DNA of 64,000 nt from NCBI RefSeq assembly GCF_013403925.1, contig NZ_JABFDJ010000004.1, forward strand, positions 186,001 to 250,000, read 5' to 3'. Under the pieces are notes generated by a model. The model worked only from the letters and a program-made list of their open reading frames with translations, searched no databases and was not told where the DNA came from. Both the position numbers and the translations under genes were made by a program. Source of the DNA: Winogradskyella wichelsiae (lineage in GTDB: Bacteria > Bacteroidota > Bacteroidia > Flavobacteriales > Flavobacteriaceae). Shown here one piece after another: positions 18,222 to 27,520 of this stretch (position 1 is its first letter; every line of letters begins with the position of its first letter).

Positions 18222-18305
18222 ATGAACAGTTTAATTAAAATTAAAAGACTTAAACTAATGTGCAATCCACATAAAGTCTTAACACATAACAGACAACATA
18301 TATGA
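18222..18305 (+). CDS. Possible 27-residue leader ORF before the PadR gene
   Basis: ATG at 18222 opens a 27-codon frame (MNSLIKIKRLKLMCNPHKVL..., basic) whose TGA stop overlaps the PadR start codon as ATGA. The tight overlap would allow translational coupling. It may be a chance frame: there is no conserved motif and the region is A-rich. Confidence 0.25.
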   Translation: MNSLIKIKRLKLMCNPHKVLTHNRQHI

Positions 18306-18643
18306 AAATAGAAAACACAAAAGCACAAATGCGTAAAGGTGTTTTAGAGTATTGCATATTATCTATACTCGCCGATGAAGATGCTTATGTTGCCGAAATT
18401 TTAGGCACACTAAAAGACGCTAAAATGCTTGTAGTTGAAGGTACAATATACCCCCTACTAACAAGATTAAAAAACGCAGGATTACTTAACTACCGCTGGG
18501 AAGAATCTACCTCTGGACCACCAAGAAAATACTACGGACTTACTGATACGGGAAAACTATTTCTTACCGAATTAGATACCACTTGGAGTGAATTACAAAA
18601 TGCCGTTAATCTAGTTACCAACACTAAAACACCAAAAAAATGA
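18302..18643 (+). CDS. PadR-family transcriptional regulator
   Basis: A 113-residue PadR-type winged-helix repressor of the short (subfamily 2) class. The start 'AQMRKGVLEYCILSIL' and 'EGTIYPLLTRLKNAGLL' with 'GPPRKYYGLTDTG' (the wing) are diagnostic. It overlaps the PspC-domain gene by 4 bp, the arrangement common in Bacteroidota where PadR is thought to autoregulate the PspC/GIN operon. Confidence 0.93.
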   Translation: MKIENTKAQMRKGVLEYCILSILADEDAYVAEILGTLKDAKMLVVEGTIYPLLTRLKNAGLLNYRWEESTSGPPRKYYGLTDTGKLFLTELDTTWSELQNAVNLVTNTKTPKK

Positions 18644-20439
18644 ATAAAACAGTCAACATAAATTTAGCAGGGATTTTCTTCCATATAGATGAAGATGCTT
18701 ACCTCAAATTATCACGCTATCTTGAGGCTATTAAACGTTCATTTACAGACTCTCAAGGTCAATCTGAGATCATTTCTGATATTGAAGCAAGAATTGCTGA
18801 ATTATTTTCGGAGCGCATTCAAAATCAAAAACAAGTTGTAGGTCTTAAGTTGGTAGACGACGTTATTGCCATTATGGGACAGCCTGAAGATTACTTAGTA
18901 GATGACGAAATATTTGAAGACGAACCTCAACAACAATCCAAAAGAAAAACGACTGCGACACGACGTTTTTTTAGAGATACAGATAACTCTTATATTGGTG
19001 GAGTCGCTGCTGGTATTGGTCATTATTTTGGATTAGATGCGTTATGGATTCGTCTTCTGTGGGTGATTTTATTTTTTAGTTTTGGTACAGGTATACTATT
19101 ATATATTATACTTTGGGCATTAATCCCTGAAGCTAAAACAACGGCTGAAAAGCTTACCATGACCGGAGATGCAGTAAACATTAGTAACATTGAAAAAAAA
19201 ATTAAAGACGGTATTGATACCGTTTCTGAAAATTTAAAAAATGTAGATTTAAAAAAACATGGAGATAAAATAAAAGAAGGTTTTGATCAGGTCTCTGAAA
19301 CCGTGAAGGGTGTCGATTTTCAAAAGCAAAGCAGTAAGTTAAAGTCGAGCTCACAATCCTTTTTTGAAACGATAGGAAACATTATTATGTTTTTCTTTAA
19401 AGTGATTGCTAAATTTATTGGAATCTTACTAATCTTTATTGGTCTTAGTTGTATTATAGGTTTTATAATCGCTTTTTTTACAATAGGTATAACAAACGCT
19501 GTCCATTTTCCTGGATTAGATTTTATAAATGCTTCTAACGCCGCAAATATTCCTATTTGGTTAATGTCTTTATTATTGTTTTTTGCCATTGCAATTCCTT
19601 TCTTTTTTATATTCTATCTAGGATTGAAGATTTTAGTTAACAACTTAAAATCAATTGGAAACATTGCTAAATTCACATTATTAGGAATTTGGACTATGGC
19701 TATAGTAGGACTCGTTGTTGTTGGTATACGCCAGGCAACAGAGCAAGCCTATGATGCAAATATTGTACAATTTGATGATAGTTTGAATATTAAATCGGGT
19801 GATACCTTAAAGATAAAAATGATAAGCCACGATAGCTATAATAAACATTTACAAAGCAATTATTATAATTACAGAATAAGCCCTAAGGATAATAACAGTA
19901 GTATTATATCTGCAAGAGACATTAGACTTACAATAAAATCTACTACAGATTCTTTAGCCCATTTAAAAGTGAGTGCATTTGCTAGCGGTAGCAATTATGA
20001 ATTAGCAAGAAAACGTGCTGAAAATATTAATTACAATTTTAAAACTGTTGGCAATGAACTAAGATTAGACTCTTATTTAATTACAGAGGCATCTAATAAA
20101 TTTAGTGACCAACATATAGAAATTACTTTGTATTTGCCTGAAGGAACTGTTTTCAGTCCAGATAACTATGCTTCACGTTTTACAAGACAATATAATTCAC
20201 CTAATAATTTATTAAAGCGTGAAATGCAAAACAACTATTTCAAAATAGTTGAAGATGATGTGGAATGTTTAGATTGTATAAAAGAATCTAAAATTGAAGA
20301 TGCAGAAACTGTTGAAGAAAAAATGATAGACACTGATACAGAGTTGTCAAATATTAATAAGACGACTAAGGAAACATCCGAAATTAGTATTAAAATTAAT
20401 GACGAAGATGGGGTTAAAATAGAAGTTAATGACAATTGA
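18640..20439 (+). CDS. PspC-domain membrane protein
   Basis: A 599-residue protein. The first ~75 residues form a cytoplasmic helical domain ('FHIDEDAYLKLSRYLEAIKR', 'IISDIEARIAELF'). A PspC domain follows at ~105-170 ('NSYIGGVAAGIGHYFGLDALWIRLLWV', two membrane helices). Residues ~175-240 contain two 'K.GD.IKEGFDQVSE'-like amphipathic repeats, then three more membrane helices (~245-365) and a ~220-residue extracytoplasmic tail with a GIN/DUF2807-like beta-rich segment. PspC in proteobacteria senses inner-membrane stress; here it lies with PadR and a GIN protein. Confidence 0.87.
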   Translation: MNKTVNINLAGIFFHIDEDAYLKLSRYLEAIKRSFTDSQGQSEIISDIEARIAELFSERIQNQKQVVGLKLVDDVIAIMGQPEDYLVDDEIFEDEPQQQSKRKTTATRRFFRDTDNSYIGGVAAGIGHYFGLDALWIRLLWVILFFSFGTGILLYIILWALIPEAKTTAEKLTMTGDAVNISNIEKKIKDGIDTVSENLKNVDLKKHGDKIKEGFDQVSETVKGVDFQKQSSKLKSSSQSFFETIGNIIMFFFKVIAKFIGILLIFIGLSCIIGFIIAFFTIGITNAVHFPGLDFINASNAANIPIWLMSLLLFFAIAIPFFFIFYLGLKILVNNLKSIGNIAKFTLLGIWTMAIVGLVVVGIRQATEQAYDANIVQFDDSLNIKSGDTLKIKMISHDSYNKHLQSNYYNYRISPKDNNSSIISARDIRLTIKSTTDSLAHLKVSAFASGSNYELARKRAENINYNFKTVGNELRLDSYLITEASNKFSDQHIEITLYLPEGTVFSPDNYASRFTRQYNSPNNLLKREMQNNYFKIVEDDVECLDCIKESKIEDAETVEEKMIDTDTELSNINKTTKETSEISIKINDEDGVKIEVNDN

Positions 20440-20542
20440 GAATTAACTTTTAACAACTCATCAAATTAAAATATATAAAAAAGTTTAATCGACTTAAATT
20501 TATTAAACAAACCATTCATCAATCAAAAAACCAACAGAAAAC

Positions 20543-21259
20543 ATGACTACATTAACTAGAATTATCGCAACCAGTATTATTAGTGCACTTTTATTATCTT
20601 GTAATTTCACAACTGGTGTAGAAGGCAATGGCAATGTTGTAAAAGCAAACCGCACTATTAACCAAAACATTAACGAGATTAAAATAAGTAATGGCTTAGA
20701 TCTTTACATTACACAATCTAATAACCAAGCGTTGTCTATTGAAACTGACGAAAACCTCCAAAATCTTATTATAACAGAAGTTGTTGATGGTACTTTAAAT
20801 ATCTATACTAGCGAAAATATCGGAAGAGCAACTTTAAAAAAAGTGATGCTAGATATTAAAACAATTTCAAAGATTACAGCCACTAGTGGTAGTGATGTTT
20901 TTAGTAATAACACTGTTAAAGTTTCTAACTTAGAGCTAAACAGCACAAGCGGCGCTGATATAAAATTAAATGTATTAACCGAATCTCTAAGTTGTAATTC
21001 TACTAGTGGAAGTGATATAGATGTAAGTGGGTCTACTATGAAATTAGTTGCATCTGCTACAAGTGGTAGTGATATTGATGCTTCTCAATTAATTGCAGAA
21101 ATAGCAGACGTTAGTGTAACTAGCGGTGCAGATATAAACGTTAACACCACTAAAATATTAACAGCCCAAGCAACAAGTGGTGGTGACGTTAAATACTTAG
21201 GAAACCCTGAAACAATTAATAAATCCGATAATTCAGCTGGAAGTATAAAACGATATTAA
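20543..21259 (+). CDS. GIN-domain (DUF2807) lipoprotein
   Basis: A 238-residue exported lipoprotein (lipobox 'LLLSC', lipidated Cys20) with a GIN/DUF2807 beta-helix. 'TINQNINEIKISNGLDLYITQ' is the usual start of the domain and the rest is built from repeated 'TSGSDI' turns (at least six), as expected for a right-handed parallel helix. It follows the PspC gene by 103 bp, in the same direction. Proteins of this type are often linked to PadR/PspC genes; their ligand is unknown. Confidence 0.88.
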   Translation: MTTLTRIIATSIISALLLSCNFTTGVEGNGNVVKANRTINQNINEIKISNGLDLYITQSNNQALSIETDENLQNLIITEVVDGTLNIYTSENIGRATLKKVMLDIKTISKITATSGSDVFSNNTVKVSNLELNSTSGADIKLNVLTESLSCNSTSGSDIDVSGSTMKLVASATSGSDIDASQLIAEIADVSVTSGADINVNTTKILTAQATSGGDVKYLGNPETINKSDNSAGSIKRY

Positions 21260-21267
21260 AATATTCA

Positions 21268-21295
21268 TCAATCAATCAATCAATCAATCAATCAA
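21268..21295 (+). repeat. Tetranucleotide repeat (TCAA)x7
   Basis: Seven perfect TCAA units lie 9 bp after the GIN lipoprotein stop codon and just before the terminator. It is intergenic, so length change should have little coding effect. Confidence 0.97.
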
Positions 21296-21300
21296 TTCTG

Positions 21301-21337
21301 AAACATCTCAAACTCTAATTAAAGTTTGGGGTGTTTT
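21301..21337 (+). terminator. Terminator after the GIN lipoprotein gene
   Basis: AAACATCTCAAACT pairs with AGTTTGGGGTGTTT (two G-U wobble pairs) across a short AT loop, followed by a T-run. Because the wobbles become mismatches on the other strand, it should work better on the plus strand. Confidence 0.75.
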
Positions 21338-23539
21338 TTAAAGTTCAATCTTGTGAGACAAGGCTTTATACAGTTTTTCGATTTCTAAAGGTTTCCATAG
21401 AATAGCATCAAACAATTTTCTGTTTTCTTCGTGCTCATTTGTTTGTACATCAGCTGTTACCGCAAATATTGGTGTATCACTATTCTTGTTTTTAGTCGCC
21501 TTTATCTTTTTAGTTGCTTCTACACCATTCATAATAGGCATATGGATATCCATTAAAATAAAATCGTATTTCTTAATGGTTGATGCTTCTAAAGCTTCTT
21601 TACCATCTTTAACGATAACCGAATTTACGTCCCATTTCTTAAGAACCTTTTTCATAAGTAAAGCGTTAATTAAAGTATCGTCTGCTATAAGTGCTAATTT
21701 TCCTTTAAGCTTACTATAATCTATTTCTTCGGCTTCAATAACATTATCAACCCTCTTAAGCTGAAGCGTAAAATAAAACTCAGAACCTTCATTTAGCACA
21801 CTATTTACTAATATTTCCCCCTGATGAAGCTCTACCAACTTTTTAACAATGGCAAGTCCTAAACCTGTTCCGCCTTGGTCTCTTGTTATAACTGGTTTTA
21901 TTTGAGAAAAACTATCGAAGATGACTTGCAAATTTTCTTTAGAAATCCCTTCTCCGGAATCTTTTACACTAAAACGAATGGTATCGTAAACCTTATCTTC
22001 ATTTATTAAAGCCGTCTCAAGTACAATATCTCCTCTTTGCGTAAACTTTATAGCATTGCTTATAAGATTACCTAAAATCTGGCCTATTTTGGCCTGATCT
22101 AACGAATAATACCTATCGCTTGGTATATCACTTTTTAAAACTAAATCGAGATCTTTTAGTTTAGCATTATTGTTATGCAATGAGATAATATTAGAACATA
22201 ATTCTTTTAGGTTAGCATTACGTACTTCTAATACTGATTTGTTAGAGTCTAATTTGGTAAAATCTAATGTATCATTTACTGTATTAATTAAATTTTTAGA
22301 TGCAAATTGAAGACTATTAAACAACTCTTTATCAGCGTTTATAATATTATCTTTTAAAATTGAGATTATCGTTGTTATAGCATTTAATGGAGTTCTAATT
22401 TCATGACTCATAATAGATAAGAATTCCTGTCTTAACCGCACAGCTTCTTTCTCCTCTTTATTTATGATTTCAATAGCCTTTTGTTTTTCCTTATTAATTC
22501 TTGCTTCATTTTCCAAATTATTCATTTGGTTAATTAGATCATAATGTTCTATAACTTTTACGGTCTGCGTATTTGTAATCTTATCTTTTTCAAATACATA
22601 AAGCTCTAAATATTTAAGCGCATCTACATGGTTACGATTGCCTTTGTACATCATTGACAAAAGATTATAACCTTTAATTTTCACCATAGTAGAGTTTATA
22701 CTCTCTGCAATTTCTACACTAGCTTTTAAGACGTATTCTGCTTTCTCAAAATCTTGAAGCATATTATACATTTTACCAAGTTTAGATAAACACATTGCAG
22801 AACCAAATTGCTCATTTAACTCCATATGAATATCTAAAGCTTCAAAAAAATCTCTTTTTGCTTCTTCGTATAATCCTATTTTTAAATGTATTTTTCCTCT
22901 ACCATAAATAGCAAAACCTAAGCCTCTTACATCATTTGTCTGTTTCTTTAAATCTATAGAGCGACTGATCTTCTCTTTAGCTAGATTTATTTTATTCTTT
23001 TTTAAATATAACCCAGATAAATTATTTAGAATATTAGCTTCTAAATTTTTGTCTGATAGTTTTACAGCAATCTTTATAGCACTTACATAAGTTTTATGTG
23101 CATTATCATTGTCACCGATATATTCGTAAATGGTACCTACAGCTTTTTCAGTTTTGGCTATTCCATGCAAATCACCCGCTGTTCTATAAATCTTTAAGGC
23201 TTCTAATAATTGAACTAAGCCACTATAAAAATCATTAGTTTTGTAAAATACACTTCCAATATTATAGCGTGCATCTGCTATACCTACTTCTACATCTATA
23301 GATTTAAATATGGAAATGGCTTGTTTAGATAATTCTTTAGACTTTTCAAACTCAGTAATAATCATATAAAAAAGCCCTAATTGATTTAAGCTTTTTCCTA
23401 TTAAAGCCTTATCATTAAGTGCTTCACTTAAATCTAGCGCTTTTTGAGTTAACGCTATACTATTAGAAATATCTCTAGTTCTAAAAGCATAAGCTTGGTC
23501 TAATATTTTATAAATTTTTTCTTTGTTGTTCGAAATCAT
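21338..23539 (-). CDS. Soluble TPR-containing hybrid histidine kinase
   Basis: A 733-residue protein without signal peptide or membrane helix. Residues ~1-325 are tetratricopeptide repeats, ~326-370 a coiled coil, then HisKA with phospho-His379 ('FLSIMSHEIRTPLNAI'), an HATPase domain ending in 'GGTGLGLAIVKKLVELH', and a receiver domain from ~617 with phospho-acceptor Asp664 ('FILMDIHMPIMNG'). It should autophosphorylate and pass phosphate to its own receiver. No output regulator or phosphotransfer protein lies next to it. On the minus strand TATTTTTG (23566-23559) is a good -7 element about 20 bp before the start. Confidence 0.93.
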   Translation of the reverse strand: MISNNKEKIYKILDQAYAFRTRDISNSIALTQKALDLSEALNDKALIGKSLNQLGLFYMIITEFEKSKELSKQAISIFKSIDVEVGIADARYNIGSVFYKTNDFYSGLVQLLEALKIYRTAGDLHGIAKTEKAVGTIYEYIGDNDNAHKTYVSAIKIAVKLSDKNLEANILNNLSGLYLKKNKINLAKEKISRSIDLKKQTNDVRGLGFAIYGRGKIHLKIGLYEEAKRDFFEALDIHMELNEQFGSAMCLSKLGKMYNMLQDFEKAEYVLKASVEIAESINSTMVKIKGYNLLSMMYKGNRNHVDALKYLELYVFEKDKITNTQTVKVIEHYDLINQMNNLENEARINKEKQKAIEIINKEEKEAVRLRQEFLSIMSHEIRTPLNAITTIISILKDNIINADKELFNSLQFASKNLINTVNDTLDFTKLDSNKSVLEVRNANLKELCSNIISLHNNNAKLKDLDLVLKSDIPSDRYYSLDQAKIGQILGNLISNAIKFTQRGDIVLETALINEDKVYDTIRFSVKDSGEGISKENLQVIFDSFSQIKPVITRDQGGTGLGLAIVKKLVELHQGEILVNSVLNEGSEFYFTLQLKRVDNVIEAEEIDYSKLKGKLALIADDTLINALLMKKVLKKWDVNSVIVKDGKEALEASTIKKYDFILMDIHMPIMNGVEATKKIKATKNKNSDTPIFAVTADVQTNEHEENRKLFDAILWKPLEIEKLYKALSHKIEL

Positions 23540-23927
23540 TTAGGGGTAAATTTCTCTTCAAAAATATCAATATTAATTTAGGAAAAGCATTGTTTTTAAT
23601 AATTATACTTATAAATTTAGCCTTGTAATAAATATGATACAAGCCTTAGACATAAAGCTAAATAAGAAGAATAAATCATTAAACAATTTACCATTTTTTT
23701 ATTGAAATAAAATTTAAATCTTAAACTAAATTAGGACCTGAAAATGTGATTCTTACGTATAAATAAAGTTTGGGATGATTTTTGCATATCTAGTTTAATA
23801 ACTTTTAATTAACTTATTTTAAACAGAAATCACTAATATTGACAAACAGAACACAGCTTAGATAATTAAATATTTAAAAGTGACTTATTTAAGGTGTTTT
23901 GTGTCTTTAAGACAGTAAACATTTAAC
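23540..23927. other. 388-bp divergent intergenic region
   Basis: Separates the hybrid kinase (minus) from the second GIN gene (plus). It contains the kinase -7 element (minus-strand TATTTTTG, 23566-23559). I see no ORF or RNA gene, and no clear -7 element for the plus-strand gene. Confidence 0.5.
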
Positions 23928-24764
23928 ATGAAAAAATTAGTATTAATTTTACTTTTAATGGTTGTTGCGACTCCATTAGCGACTGCGCAATCCGATGAAA
24001 AGATTAAAGGGGATAGAAACGTCACCATTAAACAAACCTATATTGATAATTTTAATTCAATTATAGTTAATGCTGATTTTTCTATTGAAGTTGTATATAA
24101 CAGTAAACCTTCAGTTAGTATTGAAGCTGACGATAATTTGCACGAAGTTATTCAATTTACTGTTGTAGATGGAGTACTCACCTTTGCAGAAACTACAAGG
24201 ATCACCTCTAAAAAGAAATTAAATATTACCGTTAATTATAGTGACGGACTTAACCATATAGAAACACGAGGTGACGGAGAAATTAGATCACTAACCTCTA
24301 TGGAGCTTGGTGATGTTACTTTAATTACTGCAGACAATTCTAGAGCTTACCTTAATATAAATGCTAAAAACTTTATCTATAAAAGTACAGGAAAATCTAA
24401 AACACGTTTAAATCTAACTGCTAATAGCACCAAAATAGAATTAAGTGATAACACTAAATTAGATGCCTTAATTAATAGTAAGGTTGCTGATTTTGATTTG
24501 TACTTACGTTCTGATGCTGTTATTGAAGGGAGTGCAGATAGCTCTGTAGTTAGAATGGATAACTCTTCGAACTTCAATGGCTCTAAATTTGATGTAAAAA
24601 CATCTGAAGTTACATTAGAAGACAATAGTGATTTAACTATTTCTGCTATAGAAAACATATCTATTGCTGCTTCTGGTAATAGTGAAGTTTATCTTTTTGG
24701 AGGAGCAACCATTACAATTACAAAATTTGAGGATACTGCTAAGTTGCAGAAAAAACAACGATAA
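23928..24764 (+). CDS. GIN-domain (DUF2807) secreted protein
   Basis: A 278-residue protein with a signal peptide ('LILLLMVVATPLATAQ') and a GIN/DUF2807 beta-helix: 'TYIDNFNSIIVNADFSIEVVY' start, then regularly spaced short Ser/Asn/Asp turns. It lacks the lipobox of the GIN protein at 20543. It is a single gene, convergent with the YceI gene at 24780 with only 15 bp between the stops. Function unknown. Confidence 0.82.
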   Translation: MKKLVLILLLMVVATPLATAQSDEKIKGDRNVTIKQTYIDNFNSIIVNADFSIEVVYNSKPSVSIEADDNLHEVIQFTVVDGVLTFAETTRITSKKKLNITVNYSDGLNHIETRGDGEIRSLTSMELGDVTLITADNSRAYLNINAKNFIYKSTGKSKTRLNLTANSTKIELSDNTKLDALINSKVADFDLYLRSDAVIEGSADSSVVRMDNSSNFNGSKFDVKTSEVTLEDNSDLTISAIENISIAASGNSEVYLFGGATITITKFEDTAKLQKKQR

Positions 24765-24779
24765 TAAAGTAGTAGATAT

Positions 24780-25379
24780 TTAAGACTCTAAAATCTTAAG
24801 TGAAAATTGGATTTCAATTTCAGAGGACACTTTAACCATACCCAACATTTTTGTAGGAGCTATTAAATTGAAATCATTGATATCTAAAGGCATAACTCCA
24901 CTAACATGCAAATCTTGATCTTGAGTAATAGAGACAGGTATTGTATAAGTTTTTACAATATTACCAATTGTAATCTCTACTGTAGCTTTAATTGAAGTAT
25001 CGTGAGATTTTATTTTAGAAATTTCTTTTAATTTAAGTGTTATAGCAGGATACTCATCTGTATTTAATAATTCCTTAAAGTCTTTATTAATAACCCTACC
25101 ACCACAATTAAACTCTACATTAGGCAATATCAATTTAGTATCTACAAACTTAATTTTTTTACCATAATCTTGATAGCTAATTTTAATAGCTTCCGAGAAG
25201 GCATCCATATCAAAGTGACACTCAAATGTACTTACATTAGTTTTTCCTATAATTTTAAGAAAGCTTTCTGAAGAAAAAACAATAGTAGCCTCTTTTGCAT
25301 CTAATACTTCATTAGACACAAGATGAATTGAGTTAGACCCGAATAGAAATAAAGTAAAAAATAAAAATGCTCTTATCAT
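24780..25379 (-). CDS. YceI-family secreted protein
   Basis: A 199-residue exported protein (N-terminal hydrophobic signal 'AFLFFTLFLFGSNSIHLV') with a YceI-like lipocalin-type barrel: 'FLKIIGKTNVSTFECHF' near the start and 'MLGMVKVSSEIEIQFSLKIL' at the end. YceI proteins bind isoprenoid or other lipophilic molecules in the periplasm. This copy is divergent from classical ones (short loops, 'FNLIAPTKMLGMVKV'). It lies downstream of an outer-membrane barrel gene, from which a terminator separates it. Confidence 0.8.
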   Translation of the reverse strand: MIRAFLFFTLFLFGSNSIHLVSNEVLDAKEATIVFSSESFLKIIGKTNVSTFECHFDMDAFSEAIKISYQDYGKKIKFVDTKLILPNVEFNCGGRVINKDFKELLNTDEYPAITLKLKEISKIKSHDTSIKATVEITIGNIVKTYTIPVSITQDQDLHVSGVMPLDINDFNLIAPTKMLGMVKVSSEIEIQFSLKILES

Positions 25380-25397
25380 AACTTAAAATTAAATAAT

Positions 25398-25428
25398 AAG
25401 GCCTTTATTTCAAAAATAAAGGCCTTTT
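25398..25428 (-). terminator. Terminator between the barrel gene and the downstream YceI gene
   Basis: Perfect stem AAGGCCTTTATTT / AAATAAAGGCCTT around a short loop. It follows the barrel gene stop (25444) by 16 bp and precedes the YceI start at 25379, so the downstream YceI gene probably depends on read-through or its own promoter. Confidence 0.75.
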
Positions 25429-25443
25429 AATTGACTAACTCTC

Positions 25444-26724
25444 TTAGAAGCTTATTACTGCCTCTACCATAACACCATCAAATTGACCATCCTCAAGAAT
25501 ATCTCCTGCTGCGTAATCATTGTATTGTTGATTTACGTATTCAGCCTTCATTAAAATATTTCTAGTTAAAAACCAACCAGCTCCTAATTGAAATCTATTA
25601 ATAGTAACATCATCCCCACTTGCTAACTCAGAGCTAACAGTATTGTAACGTCCTCCTACAAATATATTTTCTTTATCACCAAATCTGTAAATAACTTCAC
25701 CTGCATATTGTTCTGTATTTCTTCTTTCTGTTTCTGTTGCTAATCTTCTTCCTGAAGTTAATTCAACTGTACCAAACACTTCTAAACCACCGTACTTTAC
25801 AAAAGGGTTAATCATTACTGCAGTAATTTGATTTCCGTATGAAGGATCGAAACGACCTGCTCTAAAATTATCACTTGTAGATGTTGCATCCTGCATTATA
25901 TCATAATATCTAGAACCGGCTCTATCTGCAGAATATAAGTATACATTTTGCGCGTATCCTGTGTTATATAAAGATCCTGTTAAACGTACTCTTAAATCAT
26001 CTGAAAGTTGCTTGTCATAACCTAATTTTGCTAACAATGCAGCACCCCCGGTTGTTCCGTTAGACTCTTCTACGCTTTGGTTTAATTTACCGTTTGTAAA
26101 TCCTAACATTCCAAAAAATCCATTCCCTGTATTATAGTATACTTCAGCACCTACTTCAGTAGTAAATGAATCCATAATTAGGTTGCCAATAAATGGATTG
26201 TGAATAGCTTGAGCGTTATCACTTCTTCTAAAGTGCGTATCACCATAGTTATTTTCCATATGACCAATTTTAATCGTCACATGCTTCATTAAGTCTTCCA
26301 TAAATCCTTTAGAGATAAAGTCTAATTTATCAACTTGAAAATAACCACCTTTTACATAAGGTTCGTTGTGGTGTCTAGATGATAAATAAGTTCTTAAGTG
26401 CATGCTTACACCATCATAAAGTGCTACATCTAAATCTAAATTTGCTGTTGCTAAGTTAAAATTAGTACCAACTTCTTTTAGAGCTACTGCACCTGAGTTT
26501 TCATTATCTAAAGCCTGAAATTGAAGTGCAAAAGACCCTCCCATTCTTACGTGTAAATTTTCGAAAGCTGTAAGCGTATCTTTTTGTGGTTCAAAAACAT
26601 TTACACCTCTTTGGTCTGGTTGTCTGTAGTTATCAAAATCTCTTGGATTAACAGTTTGTGCAGATATAGAATATCCCATTGTAAGAACAATGCCGAGGAT
26701 TGCGAATTTCTGTATTGATTTCAT
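25444..26724 (-). CDS. Putative outer-membrane beta-barrel porin
   Basis: A 426-residue exported protein (signal 'AILGIVLTMGYSISAQ') whose body alternates short hydrophobic strands and polar turns and ends in Phe ('GVMVEAVISF'), the usual last residue of an outer-membrane barrel. Aromatic girdle-like strands such as 'ENIFVGGRYNTV' and 'NILMKAEYVNQQY' support this. I do not recognise the substrate. It is flanked on both sides by YceI genes on the same strand, an arrangement that suggests joint handling of a lipophilic compound, which is inference. Confidence 0.7.
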   Translation of the reverse strand: MKSIQKFAILGIVLTMGYSISAQTVNPRDFDNYRQPDQRGVNVFEPQKDTLTAFENLHVRMGGSFALQFQALDNENSGAVALKEVGTNFNLATANLDLDVALYDGVSMHLRTYLSSRHHNEPYVKGGYFQVDKLDFISKGFMEDLMKHVTIKIGHMENNYGDTHFRRSDNAQAIHNPFIGNLIMDSFTTEVGAEVYYNTGNGFFGMLGFTNGKLNQSVEESNGTTGGAALLAKLGYDKQLSDDLRVRLTGSLYNTGYAQNVYLYSADRAGSRYYDIMQDATSTSDNFRAGRFDPSYGNQITAVMINPFVKYGGLEVFGTVELTSGRRLATETERRNTEQYAGEVIYRFGDKENIFVGGRYNTVSSELASGDDVTINRFQLGAGWFLTRNILMKAEYVNQQYNDYAAGDILEDGQFDGVMVEAVISF

Positions 26725-26764
26725 AATTAATTGATTTTAAAGTTATAGTTGTTTTGTTTGTTTT

Positions 26765-27355
26765 TTATTTTTTTTCAAAAACTGAATTGAAAGTGATTTT
26801 TATGTCATCTCCCGTTTTAATAGTTCCTAATAAAGCTTTAGGTGGGTCGATACCAAAATCTGTCATTTTAAAAGATTTTTCACCCTCCAATAGAACTTTA
26901 TCTCCTTCTAGTTTTACAGTAACACCTATAGTAATTGTTTTACTAACACCAGAGATTGTCATTTTCCCTGAAGCAGAAACTTTAAAAGAGTGATCAGATA
27001 ATTTATCTACTTGCTTTACAGATGTAAGATTAAAATTCATTGTTTTATGATCATCTGTATTTAAAGCTTCATAAGTGTTATTATCCATTGAAGATTTACC
27101 ACTTTTTAAGCTCTCTGCTTCTACTGTAATAGTTAACGTACTAATCTCTAAAGTTTCAGAAACAGCCATAACCAGCTTACCAGATTGTTTTTCTGTTTCT
27201 AAAGTCCAATCATGTAACGACGATGTACCATGTACTTCTAAAACAGAACTACTATTATTTAAAACATAATTTTGAGATGATGCTATCTGAAAAGAAAATA
27301 GACTGCTCACTAATAAGGCTAGAAAAAATACTTTTGATTTAATTGAATTATTCAT
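26765..27355 (-). CDS. YceI-family secreted protein
   Basis: A YceI protein with signal peptide ('KVFFLALLVSSLFSFQIASSQ') and the canonical pattern 'SSVLEVHGTSSLHDWTLET' then 'SGKMTISGVSKTITIGVTVK' and 'FGIDPPKALLGTIKTGDDIKI'. About 196 residues from the ATG at 27355, which I prefer to the in-frame ATG at 27400 because it places the signal sequence at the N-terminus. YceI barrels bind polyisoprenoid-like lipids. It is 40 bp upstream of the outer-membrane barrel gene and probably co-transcribed with it. Confidence 0.88.
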   Translation of the reverse strand: MNNSIKSKVFFLALLVSSLFSFQIASSQNYVLNNSSSVLEVHGTSSLHDWTLETEKQSGKLVMAVSETLEISTLTITVEAESLKSGKSSMDNNTYEALNTDDHKTMNFNLTSVKQVDKLSDHSFKVSASGKMTISGVSKTITIGVTVKLEGDKVLLEGEKSFKMTDFGIDPPKALLGTIKTGDDIKITFNSVFEKK

Positions 27356-27469
27356 AGTTGAGTGTTTTACGTTTCTGCAAAGATTTACATAAAAAGACAC
27401 TTAAATTATGACAAAAATCAGTAATCAAGATTCCTATAAAACATTAACAATTTCATAAAGATTATGACA

Positions 27470-27507
27470 AAAAAAAAGCCGAAGTAATTAACTTCGGCTT
27501 TTTTTTA
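27470..27507 (-). terminator. Terminator after trxB
   Basis: Stem AAAAAAGCCGAAGT / ACTTCGGCTTTTTT with loop AATTA and long A/T flanks. It is 15 bp after the trxB stop codon on the minus strand; flanks allow function in both directions. Confidence 0.9.
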
Positions 27508-27520
27508 AATAATAAAAATC

